From NCBI GenBank assembly GCA_014218235.1, contig CM024755.1:34492713-34556712 (forward strand): 64,000 bases of DNA, read 5' to 3'. The notes under the pieces are model-generated. The model saw only the letters and a list, made by a program, of their open reading frames with translations, was not told the origin of the DNA and did no database searches. The translations under genes and the position numbers were made by a program. Shown in pieces: positions 22,505 to 32,091 of the stretch; the stretch's first letter is position 1, and each line of letters starts with the position of its first letter. The stretch is from Colocasia esculenta (lineage: Eukaryota; Streptophyta; Magnoliopsida; Alismatales; Araceae).

Positions 22505-22520
22505 ATCTCCCCCTTTTTGG
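22505..22520 (-). other. Polypurine tract of gag-only element
   Basis: On the minus strand AAAAAGGGGGAGAT lies directly before the 3' LTR, the plus-strand priming site for reverse transcription. Confidence 0.85.
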
Positions 22521-22923
22521 TGATGACAAAATTTATGAGAATTTTCTGACAAAACTACGTAAAGCATAGAAAATACAGAAAATTCACAGATAATGCATAC
22601 CATGCATACTCTCCCCCTTTTTGTCACAAACCAAAAAGGAAGGTTCTTACCATTGCATTCTCTCCCCTTTGTGAAAGAAATTCTTACCATTGAGGGGTTC
22701 AACAATGATTGACATAAATGAATAACTCCCCCTTAGTCTGTGCTCCCCCTGAATGAGAGACGCCACCTGAATGAAACTTGAAAATAATTATTAGTAATAT
22801 TAAAATTTACAAATAAATTAATGACTACTCCCTCTTCAGATATGAGATGGATGAAGAGTTGGTAGTCACCAGTGCCTTGAGCATCCTTTGTTCCTGATGC
22901 TCCAAGGCCATCCTGCAAATAAA

Positions 22924-24717
22924 CTACTCAGAAGTAGGTATCCAAATCTTTTTGGGTCCTTGATGGTTAGATGCATGAAAATAACCTTTAGGAATCCAAA
23001 CTAAGTGCTTAGTTGTGCAGGTGTTCACAGTGTGTCCTAGTTTATTGCAATGAGAGCAGCAATTAATATAATTTGTTTTGCAGTTCTTATTGCCTTTGTG
23101 ATGCATGATTTGAACATAATTTTTAGAAACCTTTTTCTTTTGATAAAGCTTGGTTGTTTCAGGTTCCTTTTTCTGAGGCATTTTGGTTTCTTTTACAAAT
23201 TTTGGCAAAGGATATTTTTCTGAGTTTATTACTTGTTTTCCTTTTTCTGGAGGTGTATAACCAAGCCCTTGTTTGTCATTTTCAGATTTTGATCCTTTTA
23301 AGCATAGGGCTAAAGATGTTTTTCCTTTAGTTAATTTTCTAACTGATTCTTTTAAATAAAGATTTTCTTCAGTTAGAGTTTTCAATTTTTCTTCTAACTC
23401 TATCTTCTCATTATTCTTACTTTTTAAATCTTCATTTAAAAGATAATTATTATCTTTACATTCTTTTAATTGATCTTCTAATTGTTCCATTTCTGATTTA
23501 AGATCAGAATTAGTGTTTTCCAAACAAGTAAGGTTGTTCTTGATATTTTTCAATTCTTTTACAACAACCTTGTGTTTATCATAAAGTTCATTAAAAACAT
23601 GATCTAAATCTTCAGATTCTGATCCTGAATCTGTGCAAGAATCAAAAAATGAGTCAGAATGTACCTCATCTAGTCCTGCCATGAGGGCAAGATTTACCTG
23701 CTCTTTCTCCGATTCTGAGCTTGATGTTTCGGAGCTTGTGGCCTCATCATTTTCCCAAGAAGCTGCCATGGCTTTTCTTTTAAATTTCTTGTGCTGCTTC
23801 TTGAGCTTTTCGGTTTGACCATTCTTCTTTAACCTTGGACAATCTGGTCTCAGATGTCCAGGTTTTCTGCATTCATAGCAGACTGGTTCCATTTCTTTCT
23901 TTTCTTTCTTTTGAATCCTTCTTGATCCATTTTTCTTCTTCTTGAGAATTTTCTGAAGCTTGGACAGTACTTCATCTACGTCACTGTCTTCAGAATCTGC
24001 ATTTTTGGAACTAGAAGAAGAAGAAGTGGAAGGAGCAGCTGCAACTTTAAGAGCATTAGTACATTTTTTCTTAGATGAGCTTTCAGATAGTCGCTCCATA
24101 TTTATTTCATGTGCCATGAGAGAACCTATTAAATTTTCAATCGACAATTTGTTTAAATCATGGGCCTCTTCAATAGCAGTTACTTTAGGTGTCCATGAAA
24201 TGGTTAAAGACCTAAGTATCTTCCTAACGATTTCCTCATTAGAAAGAGTTTTACCAAGAGAGCTTAAACCAACTACTATGCTTGAAAATCTATTATACAT
24301 TTGAGTAATATTTTCGTTTGGAAGCATTTTAAATTGTTCATATTGTGAAATAAGAATATCTATTCTAGTTTGTTTCACTTTATCCGTTCCTTCATAAGTT
24401 ATCTGCAGTTTATCCCAAATTTCTTTAGCAGATTTGCATGCAGATACTCTACTGAATTCCTTTTTGGATAAAGCGCAACATAAATAGTTCTTAGCTTTAA
24501 AGTTTAAAGATAATTTACTTTTATCTGCTGCTGTAATGGCAGTAGTGCCTGGAATAGGAACAATAACATAATCACCTACCTCGATTACCTGCCATAGATC
24601 AAAGTCTGTGCCTCGAATGAAGCATTCCATTCTCATCTTCCAATATTGGTAGTCCTCTCCATCAAAGAATGGAGGTCTGGTGACTGATTGACCTTCAGCA
24701 TATCCTTGAGCTGCCAT
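22924..24717 (-). CDS. Copia-type gag polyprotein of the gag-only element
   Basis: An intact 597-residue gag runs from ATG at 24717 to 22924. The frame is open further upstream into the LTR and primer-binding site, so the start at MAAQGYAEG is preferred. The N-terminus has the copia gag core (PPFFDGEDYQYWKMRMECFI, KEIWDKLQITYEGTDKVKQ, FSSIVVGLSSLGK). A first zinc knuckle, CYECRKPGHLRPDCP, lies near residue 280. A long Lys/Glu-rich coiled coil follows at about 370-500. A second knuckle, CSHCNKLGHTVNTC, lies near the end, before WIPKGYF and the C-terminus KKIWIPTSE. The ORF stops where SIRE-type elements would continue into protease and pol. Gag would package element RNA in particles made with a partner's enzymes. 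Confidence 0.92.
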   Translation of the reverse strand: MAAQGYAEGQSVTRPPFFDGEDYQYWKMRMECFIRGTDFDLWQVIEVGDYVIVPIPGTTAITAADKSKLSLNFKAKNYLCCALSKKEFSRVSACKSAKEIWDKLQITYEGTDKVKQTRIDILISQYEQFKMLPNENITQMYNRFSSIVVGLSSLGKTLSNEEIVRKILRSLTISWTPKVTAIEEAHDLNKLSIENLIGSLMAHEINMERLSESSSKKKCTNALKVAAAPSTSSSSSSKNADSEDSDVDEVLSKLQKILKKKKNGSRRIQKKEKKEMEPVCYECRKPGHLRPDCPRLKKNGQTEKLKKQHKKFKRKAMAASWENDEATSSETSSSESEKEQVNLALMAGLDEVHSDSFFDSCTDSGSESEDLDHVFNELYDKHKVVVKELKNIKNNLTCLENTNSDLKSEMEQLEDQLKECKDNNYLLNEDLKSKNNEKIELEEKLKTLTEENLYLKESVRKLTKGKTSLALCLKGSKSENDKQGLGYTPPEKGKQVINSEKYPLPKFVKETKMPQKKEPETTKLYQKKKVSKNYVQIMHHKGNKNCKTNYINCCSHCNKLGHTVNTCTTKHLVWIPKGYFHASNHQGPKKIWIPTSE

Positions 24718-24765
24718 GGATCTTTGCTCTAAGATCGTTAGATCTTCTTGAAAGTTCAGAGACCC

Positions 24766-24777
24766 GCTTTGATACCA
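24766..24777 (-). other. Primer-binding site (initiator tRNA-Met type)
   Basis: The minus strand reads TGGTATCAAAGC two bases after the 5' LTR, a one-base variant of the common copia site TGGTATCAGAGC. Confidence 0.88.
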
Positions 24778-24779
24778 CT

Positions 24780-26518
24780 TGTTGGCCCTTTTGGTACGGC
24801 AGCAAGCTAACCTAGAGGGGGGGTGAATATGTTTTTCTGAAATCTGAAATAGAAACTTAAACACAGAAATCAACACTTGAAGGTTTGGTTAGTTTAGTGT
24901 GATAAAGAGAGTAGTGCGGAAGCAAATAAAAAATCACACAGATAACACAAGAGATTTATCCTGCTTCGGCCCTTCCCACATGGAAGTCCTACATCCAGTC
25001 CCCAAGCAACCTCTTGGGATTTCACTAACCAAGGGTACAGTCCCCCTTAAGGACACTACAACACCCAGCACCCCAGCTGGTCTTCTTCTCTTTCCCGGGC
25101 AAGAAGGCAACCCACTTCTCTTACAGGTAAAGAAGCCAACCTCCTGGTACAAACCCCAGTGCGGTTCTGCTAGACACAAACCCCTAGCTGGGTTACACAC
25201 TGTATACAGTCCTACAGCTGGACAGAAGTCTTTCTTAGAAAAGAAAGAACAAAGCTGAGAGTTGGAACAAATAAAAACCAACTAAAAGAACTCTCAGCAA
25301 AAGACTCTCTCCCCCAGATTTACAAGATGCACAGAGAGAGAGAGAGAAGAGAGGAGAAGGAGCTTGAATGCTTCAGTGCTTCAGATGCTTGAACACTTCT
25401 TCTTGGGCTCAGGCTCTTTCTCTCTTTTTCTTTGAGTGTATTTGGAGTTCAGGTTCCTCACTGGTTGTACACTCATTCAAAAGATCTTCAGGAAAAGCTC
25501 TTTGTTCTTCTTCAGCCTTGCTTCATCTTTTATATGAGCAATTTGAATAAATCCGTTGGAGTTCTAGCCGTTGCTCATCTTCTCTTTCTTCTGATAATTT
25601 GTGGTCTACGAGGTCTGCAAGCATAGAAGAAAGTGTTTAGATAAAAGAGTGTTTCTGTCAAAAAGGCTCATACATCTATGTTTCCTGTTGCCACCCAGAA
25701 GTGGTAAGTAATCTCTATTTTGTTGGCAGGAGAGAAGAGATCTTGAAAGTTAAGCAAAAAGATCTCCTGTCAGAAAGATAAAGGATTACGCAAATCAAGA
25801 ATATTTGACTTTTTCACTAGATGCCAAAAAATATTTTGAAATATAAAATAAATCTATGTTTAAGTGAAATCCATATTTTACAAAGGAATCGATGTGAGAG
25901 TTACAAAGGAATCCTTATGAGAGTTACAAAGGAATCCTTATGAGAGTTACAAAGGAATCCATGTGAGAGTTACAAAGGAATCCTTATGAGAGTTACAAAG
26001 GAATCCTTATGAGAGTTACAAAGGAATCCTTATGAGAGTTCCATGTGAGAGTTACAAAGGAATCCTTATGAGTTACAAAGGAGTCTGTGTGAGTTACAAA
26101 GGAATCCTTATGAGTTACAAAGGAGTCTGTGTGAGTTACAAAGGAATCCTTATGAGTTTCAAAGGAGTCTGTGTGAGTATAAAGGAATCCTTATGAGAGT
26201 CACTTATCAAATCGTTATGAGACCAAATCGATGTGGCACTTTGAACTGAAATCCATATATATATTGAATGGAATCTATTTATCTGTTTAGTGCAAATCAT
26301 TATAGAATAATGTCATAAAATTATATTTATTAGAAAATCATGATATTTAATTTATTATTAGAAAAATCATGCTAATAAATACATTTAATATTCAATTAAT
26401 CATGTAAATTTATATTTATTAAGAAAAACATAATATTAAATATTTTTAATAATAATTAATTAAACATAAATTTTATTATCACCAAAATAAAAGGGTAAAA
26501 TATAGGAGTGGTTCAACA
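24780..26518 (-). repeat. LTR of gag-only element (5' LTR in element orientation)
   Basis: It matches 20755-22504 almost throughout. The GA tract and G-run are shorter, which explains most of the 11-bp length difference. The minisatellite lies at about 25880-26200. Confidence 0.93.
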
Positions 26519-27034
26519 ATTCTCACTTATATGAAATTTAGATTTCAAGTTTAGCAACTGTGACACCGCTGACAACCGAGTGTGTTTTTGACAACCATCC
26601 CACAATGGCTCATCAGCATCCTTAAGTAACTGATAGAATCTTTCGACTCCCTTGTTCGGCACGCCTTCAGCATATACAGGATTCTCATGTACATTGAATG
26701 TGGGACCAGCAGCATCTACAACCATATCTACGTACATACTTGTGCCTTCCACATTACTAGGCTCGTGCAACCAGAGCTCCTCACCATGACATGTCCAATT
26801 CATATAACCTTCAACAAACCCTTTTCTATATAAATGGCGTTGAACCTCCCATGGTGAATTTCACTTCAAATTTTTACAAATCATACAAGGACATTGGATG
26901 CAACCTTCGCTGTCTACTGCTGCATTTGGATTCCCCAATGCAAACTGAATGAAAGTCTCAACTCTGACCCTAAACTCCACAGACACCACATGATCAACTA
27001 TTCTACGATACATCCATGAACGGTCTGAATCCAT
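26519..27034 (-). pseudogene. CACTA TNPD (Tnp2) transposase, N-terminal part
   Basis: This is the N-terminal transposase-associated domain of the CACTA transposase. From ATG at 27034 it reads MDSDRSWMYRRIVDHVV, CIQCPCMICKNLK, a TGA, then EVQRHLYRKGFVEGY, CHGEELW, and DADEPLWDGCQKHTRLSAV. The paired cysteines fit the zinc-binding transposase-associated domain. Translation reaches SKFHISEN, where the gag-only element interrupts; the frame resumes at 20751. A TGTAG-type acceptor lies just before the ATG, so a 5' intron lies upstream. One stop and the deleted core make it non-functional. Confidence 0.85.
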
Positions 27035-27158
27035 TTTTTCCTACGCCCAACCAATATTAATAGACAAATAACTTTAAAATTCAAACTCACACATCCTTCG
27101 ATGCAACCGAAATGAATAGGAAGGATATATTATTTAGATTATCACTTTTTACCCATCT

Positions 27159-27427
27159 GTGAATATTTGATCACACTTAGATGTCCATTTACTATGTGTT
27201 TGTATAATTTGCTAAAAATTTCGGTAGCATCTCCCCGCACCTCTCCGATATACGAAAAATATTTATTGATTAAGATATTTTCTTAAACACTTACTAATAA
27301 GTGGTTAAGAAAATATTCTAAATCAATAAAGGTATATCAGAGAGGAGTGAGTAGACGCACCCGAAATTTTCAACAAATAATACAAACACATAGTAAATGA
27401 CCACCTAACTGCGATCAAATATTTACA
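27159..27427. repeat. Fold-back in the TNPD 5' region, shared by both CACTA copies
   Basis: Two arms of about 130 bp, centred near 27293, are inverted copies of each other: TGTGAATATTTGATCACAC pairs with the region around GCGATCAAATATTTACAGA. An equivalent fold-back lies at 46858-47122 in the second CACTA, at the same place relative to its TNPD start. It may be an old MITE or a retained structural element. Confidence 0.85.
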
Positions 27428-27773
27428 GACTGTCCAAAACGAGACAATTCAAGACTTTGAGTTAGATATACACATTCTCATCATTGAAAATAAGACTCGT
27501 GCACATCAATCCCAAAGTCTTGAATGGGAAGGTTCATTGACACGGGCTTAACACGCTCTCGTGAGGTGTGTGCAGTGATAAATTGCTATACATGCATAGA
27601 TCAAATTTAAAAACCACATAAATATGAAAGGAAAATGAAAACAAAATATTACATGTGAACAAGTGCAGTATTAAACCAAATTCACACATACATGTAAATG
27701 AATTATATTAAAGTAAGAACTGCAATACTAATCAAGAAAAAAAATTCGTAGTAAAAAAATTTCTTGCAAGGCG

Positions 27774-28190
27774 TTGAACAACTTCAAAGGAAAAAAAAAA
27801 GGGTGCACTGGCCCTATGTTCCTGAATTTCACCTACTTACACGGCAGCCAGTAGCTGACAGGAAAAGATTTGGGGGAGTCAGGTTCGGAGAAATGGAGAG
27901 GGACTGCCTACTTGCCCATGGGGCCGCTGCGAACCTTCACGAATGCCTATTCACACTCATTGACTCCTTACAGATGCATGTTTTCCAAACATGCACCAGA
28001 GTCGCGAATGTGAATAGGCATTTGTGAAGGTTCACAACGGCCCCATGGGCAAGTAGGTAGTCCCTCTCCATTTCTTCGAACCTGACTCCCCCAAATCTTT
28101 TCCTATCAGCTACTGGTTGTCGTGTAAGTAGGTAAAATTAAGGAACACAAGGCCAGTGCACCCTTTTTTTTTTCCTTTCAAGTTGTTCAA
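27774..28190. repeat. Long hairpin formed by an inverted NRPD2 fragment
   Basis: Positions 27774-27953 and 28011-28190 are 180-bp inverted copies. By eye they differ at 13 positions (about 93% identity); 11 of the 13 are transitions, mostly C or G in the left arm against T or A in the right. The 57-nt centre contains a smaller perfect hairpin (TGCATGTTT TCC AAACATGCA). The sequence derives from an RNA polymerase IV/V second-subunit gene. Transcribed in either direction it would fold into a long duplex with several G-U pairs, a plausible Dicer substrate. It lies inside the CACTA element, upstream of TNPD and within its predicted 5' intron. RNA production is inference. Confidence 0.93.
27830..28013 (+). 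pseudogene. Captured fragment of NRPD2/NRPE2 (Pol IV/V second-largest subunit)
   Basis: The plus strand translates to HLLTRQPVADRKRFGG, then VRFGEMERDCLLAHGAAANL, then HECLFTLIDSLQMHV and TRVANVN. FGEMERDC..AHGA is the invariant signature of the second-largest subunit of multisubunit RNA polymerases. The flanking RQPVADRKRFGG and the SLQMH...VANV context fit the plant-specific NRPD2/NRPE2 subunit rather than the Pol I, II or III forms. That subunit is shared by Pol IV and Pol V, which drive RNA-directed DNA methylation. Only about 61 codons are present, with no stop in the sense frame. The antisense copy lies in the right arm of the hairpin. Identity rests on remembered family motifs; a protein search would settle it. 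Confidence 0.85.
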
Positions 28191-28202
28191 ATACAAAAAT
28201 AT

Positions 28203-30304
28203 TGTTGCCCAGATAGCAAGCCCAGAGGGGGGGTGAATGGATTGCTAAAAGATTCGTCTTCGAAAAATACCTGTAAATAAAAACACTTGACAACAACTAC
28301 TACGTTGGACAGTTAGTGCGGAATAAAGAAAGATAAGCAATCACACAAAGACACAGGGAATTATCCTGGTTCGGATCTCCTATCTCAAGGAGTCCTACGT
28401 CCAGTCCCCAAGCACAACTTGGGATTTCACTAACCAAGGGTACTGTCCCCCTTAAGGACTCTTACACATCCAGCAGCAACTGGCCTTCTCTTCTAACCCC
28501 GAAGAGGTACAAAACACCACCTGATGCAACAGGTCTTCCTTCTTTAATGAAGGGAAAAACTACCACCTATTCAACAACAGATCTTCTGTTCACAACTGAA
28601 GAGGATCACACAAAGAATGTGAGTAAAAAGGCGAATGGCCCCTAGACCAAGCTTATAGGAATTTGCTTGATCTGAGGCAATGTCTGAGAGACAAAGATTT
28701 GCAATAAGAAAATCTCTCAGAACAACAAGAGCTCTCAAAAGTCTAAGCAAGTGAAGGCTGAGAGCTAAGAGCAAAAAAAATGGTGACTGAAGCGAATAAG
28801 CTCTTCTTTCTGATGCTTTCCAGATGCTTGTGGATGTGTCTTTCTCGCATTGTATGTGAGTGTCTGTATATATTCTTCATGGAGTTATCAGTCTTCTATT
28901 TATCTTCCACAAATTATTTTGACCGTTGTAGTAGTCGTTTAGATGATCGTTGTCTCACAACTTCATGCACGTTAGAGAGACAGGTCCTAGGCATGGAAAG
29001 GTGAGCCTGCAGCTATAAATGCTTGGATTGATCCTTGCATCCTTAGGAATGATTTTCTGAATCTTTTATCCTTTCGACAAGTTGACAGATCCATCTTTGA
29101 CGTGCTTTACTACAAAAGCCCTACATGCAATAAACACGGATACCTAGATAAATTCTTTTTGTCTACGTTGTCATTCAACCCTGGTAGACGTGCAGTATGG
29201 ATATATGCTTAAGCTGAAAAGGTTATTCTAACATCACACAAATCAAGACTCTATGCAATACATCAAGTAAGCAAGAAGATTTCGTGTAGAATGATCGAGA
29301 TCTTATTGTGCACGGGAAGGTATTTGAAATCCACAGAATTTTAAGTATATGCATATTTAAATAATCTAAGAAGATAAAGCAAGACTATACAAGAGATATA
29401 TATAGAGCATTCTGTATAAAGATGATATAATCATATGAAAATGTAATCCATGTTGGAACCAAGTCGATGTGAATATAGTTCATGTATAAATATAATGAAA
29501 TCGATGTTCTGTACAAGGTTATTACTTAAACAGAAATTGATGAGCAGATGAAATCGTTGTTTTACTGAATTCAATCATTTATTTAAGCAAATCGTTTCTT
29601 GACTAAGAGCAAATCGTTGTTTGAGCAAATCGTTCTTTGACTAAAAGAAAATCGTTGTTTGATCAAATCGTTGTTGGAGTGAAAGCAAATCGTTGTTCAA
29701 GTGGAAGCAAATCGTTGATTGCTATCAAATCATTGTTTTCTATCAAATCGTTGTTTAAGTTAAGGCGAATCGTTGTTTCGACCAAATCGTTGTTGAAGTG
29801 ATAGCGAACCGTTACAGCGATTAAATTGTTGTGTAACTTACCGAATCGTTATAGCGATCAAATCATTGTTTAACTTATTGAATTGTTGTTTCGACCAAAT
29901 TGTTGTTGAAGTGATAACGAATCGTTACAACGATCAAATCATTGTTTAACTTATCGAATCGTTATTTCGACCAAATCGTTGTTGAAGTGATAGCGAATCG
30001 TTACAGCGATCAAATCGTTGTGTAACTTACCGAATCGTTATAGCAATCAAATTGTTGTTTTAACTTATCGAATTGTTGTTTCACTTATAAAACCGATGTT
30101 CTATCAAGGAAATCGATGTGTACTTAGAATGAATGCTTTGAACTATAAATAACAGTGTGTGAGGATAACTTACCAATTTTGCTTAACTAATTTCCTGTGG
30201 ATGAACTTCAGAAAAGATTGTTAGAAAATATTTGTTAATATTTTGTTAATCACCAAAAGATTGCATATAATAAATAAAATTATATGGAGATGGACTGATC
30301 ATCA
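28203..30304 (+). mobile_element. Solo LTR (copia, SIRE-like) inside the CACTA
   Basis: The 2,102-bp sequence runs from TGTTGCCCAG to GATCATCA and is flanked by AATAT at 28198-28202 and 30305-30309. There is no internal region, so it arose by LTR-LTR recombination. It contains many AATCGTTGTT-type short repeats at about 29560-30110. The same family occurs inverted at 49135-51314. Confidence 0.92.
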
Positions 30305-31290
30305 AATATGACATTATGCATGGGCATAGAACACACAAATATGACATTAAACTAAAAGTGAACAATTCATAAACACACAAATATGACAATATGCACAGGC
30401 ATAGAACTAGTTCATAATATATTCTTATGTTAAATGTAAAAAGAATTCATAATATAAATAAAAAAAGACATTACAATTATACAATCATGCAAAAACACAC
30501 AAATATGACATTATAAACACAATGTGAAAAAAAATTACCATTACAATAGTGCACCAAAATTAAACATATGAAAGTGTGTTTGTGTGTGTGTGTGTGCGTG
30601 TGAAAGGGGGGCGGGACTGTGACAGTGTGTATGTGTTTGTCTGTGTGTGCGTGTGTGAGAGAGAGAGAGATAGACATAGAGAGAGAGAGGGGCGTGACGG
30701 TGAGAGAGAGAGAGGAGGAGGTGGGACCGTGACAGAGTGTGTGTGAGAGAGGGAGAGATGATTGTGTGTGAGATAGAGAGGAGAGGGGGGGGGGACAGTG
30801 TGTGTGTGACAGTGTGTGTGTGTGTATGTGAGAGAGAGAGAGATAGACAGAGAGAGAGAGAGAGAGAGAGCAGGGGGTGCCTGAGACTCTGAGAGAGAGA
30901 GTGCGTGTGTTTGTGTGTGCGTGCGTGTGAGAGAGAGAGAGACGGAGGGAGAGAGGCTGGGAGACAGACAGGGAGCTCCCACCCCCACATTGCACCCCCC
31001 TCCCACCCCCACACTGTGCCCCCCCTCCCCCACACCGCCAGTCCCCCCCTCCCACAGCCGGCAACACCCACCCCCTCCCCTCCCCACCCACAGCCGGCGT
31101 CCCTCCCCCCTCCCACAGTTGGCAACACCCACCCCCTTCCCTCCCCACCCACAGTCGGCCTCCCTCGCCCCTCCCACAGTCGGCCTCCCTCCCCTGTCCC
31201 ACAGTTGGCAACACCCACCCCCTTCCCTCCCCACCCATAGTCGGCCTCCCTCCCCCTCCCACAGCTGCCTCCTCCCTCCCACACACAGAT
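30305..31290. repeat. Microsatellites and C-rich repeats, CACTA 5' region
   Basis: Positions 30305-30560 are AT-rich with no gene visible. Interspersed (GT)n and (GA)n tracts fill about 30570-30960. About 30985-31290 is C-rich with tandem units around CCCTCCCACAGTYGGC. Several overlapping open frames on both strands here are low-complexity and not genes. The position suggests promoter-proximal sequence for the minus-strand TNPD gene. Confidence 0.85.
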
Positions 31291-31329
31291 AGAGAGAGAG
31301 AGGCCAAAGAGATAGAGAGAGAAAGAAGA

Positions 31330-31625
31330 CAACTTACCGATGGTGGCGACGACGACGGGGTCCGATGACGACGGCGGGGACTGGGCCGCAGTGGGGGTGA
31401 TGACGGTGTTGTTCGTTCACGGAGGCGTCGGCGGCGCTATCCAGTGGCGGGGATGGTGGCGCTGTCCAGTGGCGGGGACGATGGCGGCGACCTCCAGTTG
31501 GGGCGAATAAGAGAGAGGGAGAAAAGAGGAGAGGCAAGGGAGCGGCAGCGACGGTGTGGTGGCGCGAGCTCGACGTCGGAGAAGAGAGGAGAGGCGTCGG
31601 CGAGAGAGAGGGAGAGAGAAGAGAG
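31330..31625. other. GC-rich segment before the CACTA right subterminal repeats
   Basis: Repeated GGTGGCGATG-like units (for example around TCCAGTGGCGGGGA) make a GC-rich block. It could hold the transcription start of the CACTA genes. I see no coding support. Confidence 0.4.
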
Positions 31626-32091
31626 GATAACCGAAACATTTCGGTCATTATTCAGTCGCTAAATCAGCATAACCATTGTGACCGAAATATTTCGGTCACT
31701 ATTTGGTCTCAGATTTGAGACCGAATTGTGACCAAAATATTTCAGACACAAAATTTCACCCGTCAGCCCGCCAACGGATAGTTCTAGTGACCGAAATTTT
31801 TTCGGTCGTTATTCGGTCGTTAAATTCGCATAACCATTGTGACCGAAATATTTCGGTCACTATTCGGTCTCAGATTTGAAACTGAATTGTGACCGAAATA
31901 TTGCGGTCACAAAGTTTCACCCGTAAGCCCGCCAACAGATAATGCTAGTGACCGAAATTTTTTTGGTCACTAAAACTAAAATTTAGTGACCGATATACTT
32001 CAGTCACTATTCGGCCTTAGATCTGAGACCGAATAGTGACTGAATAGTTCGGTCTCCGATTCGGTCTCTATTGACGCCATTTCTTGTAGTG
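31626..32091. repeat. CACTA right subterminal repeats and TIR
   Basis: Palindromic copies of TGACCGAAATATTTCGGTCA and partial forms recur, with a larger duplicated block of about 155 bp containing GCATAACCATTGTGACCGAA. The end is TTTCTTGTAGTG at 32091. They match the TTCGGTCACTA repeats of the left end. Confidence 0.92.

Larger units (their letters stand above)
20755..26518 (-). mobile_element. Gag-only LTR retrotransposon (TR-GAG type)
   Basis: Two near-identical LTRs of about 1.75 kb flank a 2.3-kb interior with a primer-binding site, one gag ORF and a polypurine tract, but no protease, integrase or reverse transcriptase. This is the layout of TR-GAG non-autonomous elements. The gag resembles SIRE-type copia gag. 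ATTCT occurs on both sides of the insertion (20747-20751 and 26519-26523), with three extra bases ACT between the left copy and the LTR. The LTR pair differs at few sites apart from repeat-length changes, so the insertion is young. Mobilisation would need an autonomous partner. Positions 22521-22923 hold the 3' remainder of the interior with no further gene. Confidence 0.9.
12955..32091 (-). mobile_element. CACTA (En/Spm) DNA transposon inserted in gag
   Basis: The 19,137-bp element has terminal inverted repeats CACTACAAGAAA and a 3-bp target duplication ATT at 12952-12954 and 32092-32094. Removing it restores a continuous gag frame (NQDKY then CRFHRDH). Its genes run on the minus strand: a TNPD (Tnp2) remnant fused by deletion to a TNPA-like (Ptta/En/Spm) remnant. 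It also holds a 6.5-kb satellite array, a gag-only LTR element, a solo LTR and a fold-back derived from NRPD2. Without the two nested LTR insertions it is about 11.3 kb. The transposase core is deleted, so it is non-autonomous. Confidence 0.95.

Noticed and set aside
27774..28190. Plain MITE explanation for the hairpin
   Set aside because: The arms contain conserved polymerase coding sequence and I find no flanking target duplication. A MITE cannot be fully excluded for the outermost bases.
30477..31332. Three overlapping minus-strand ORFs of 240-276 codons
   Set aside because: They are open in all frames because of (GT)n, (GA)n and C-rich repeats; the products are low-complexity Ser/Leu/His/Thr runs.
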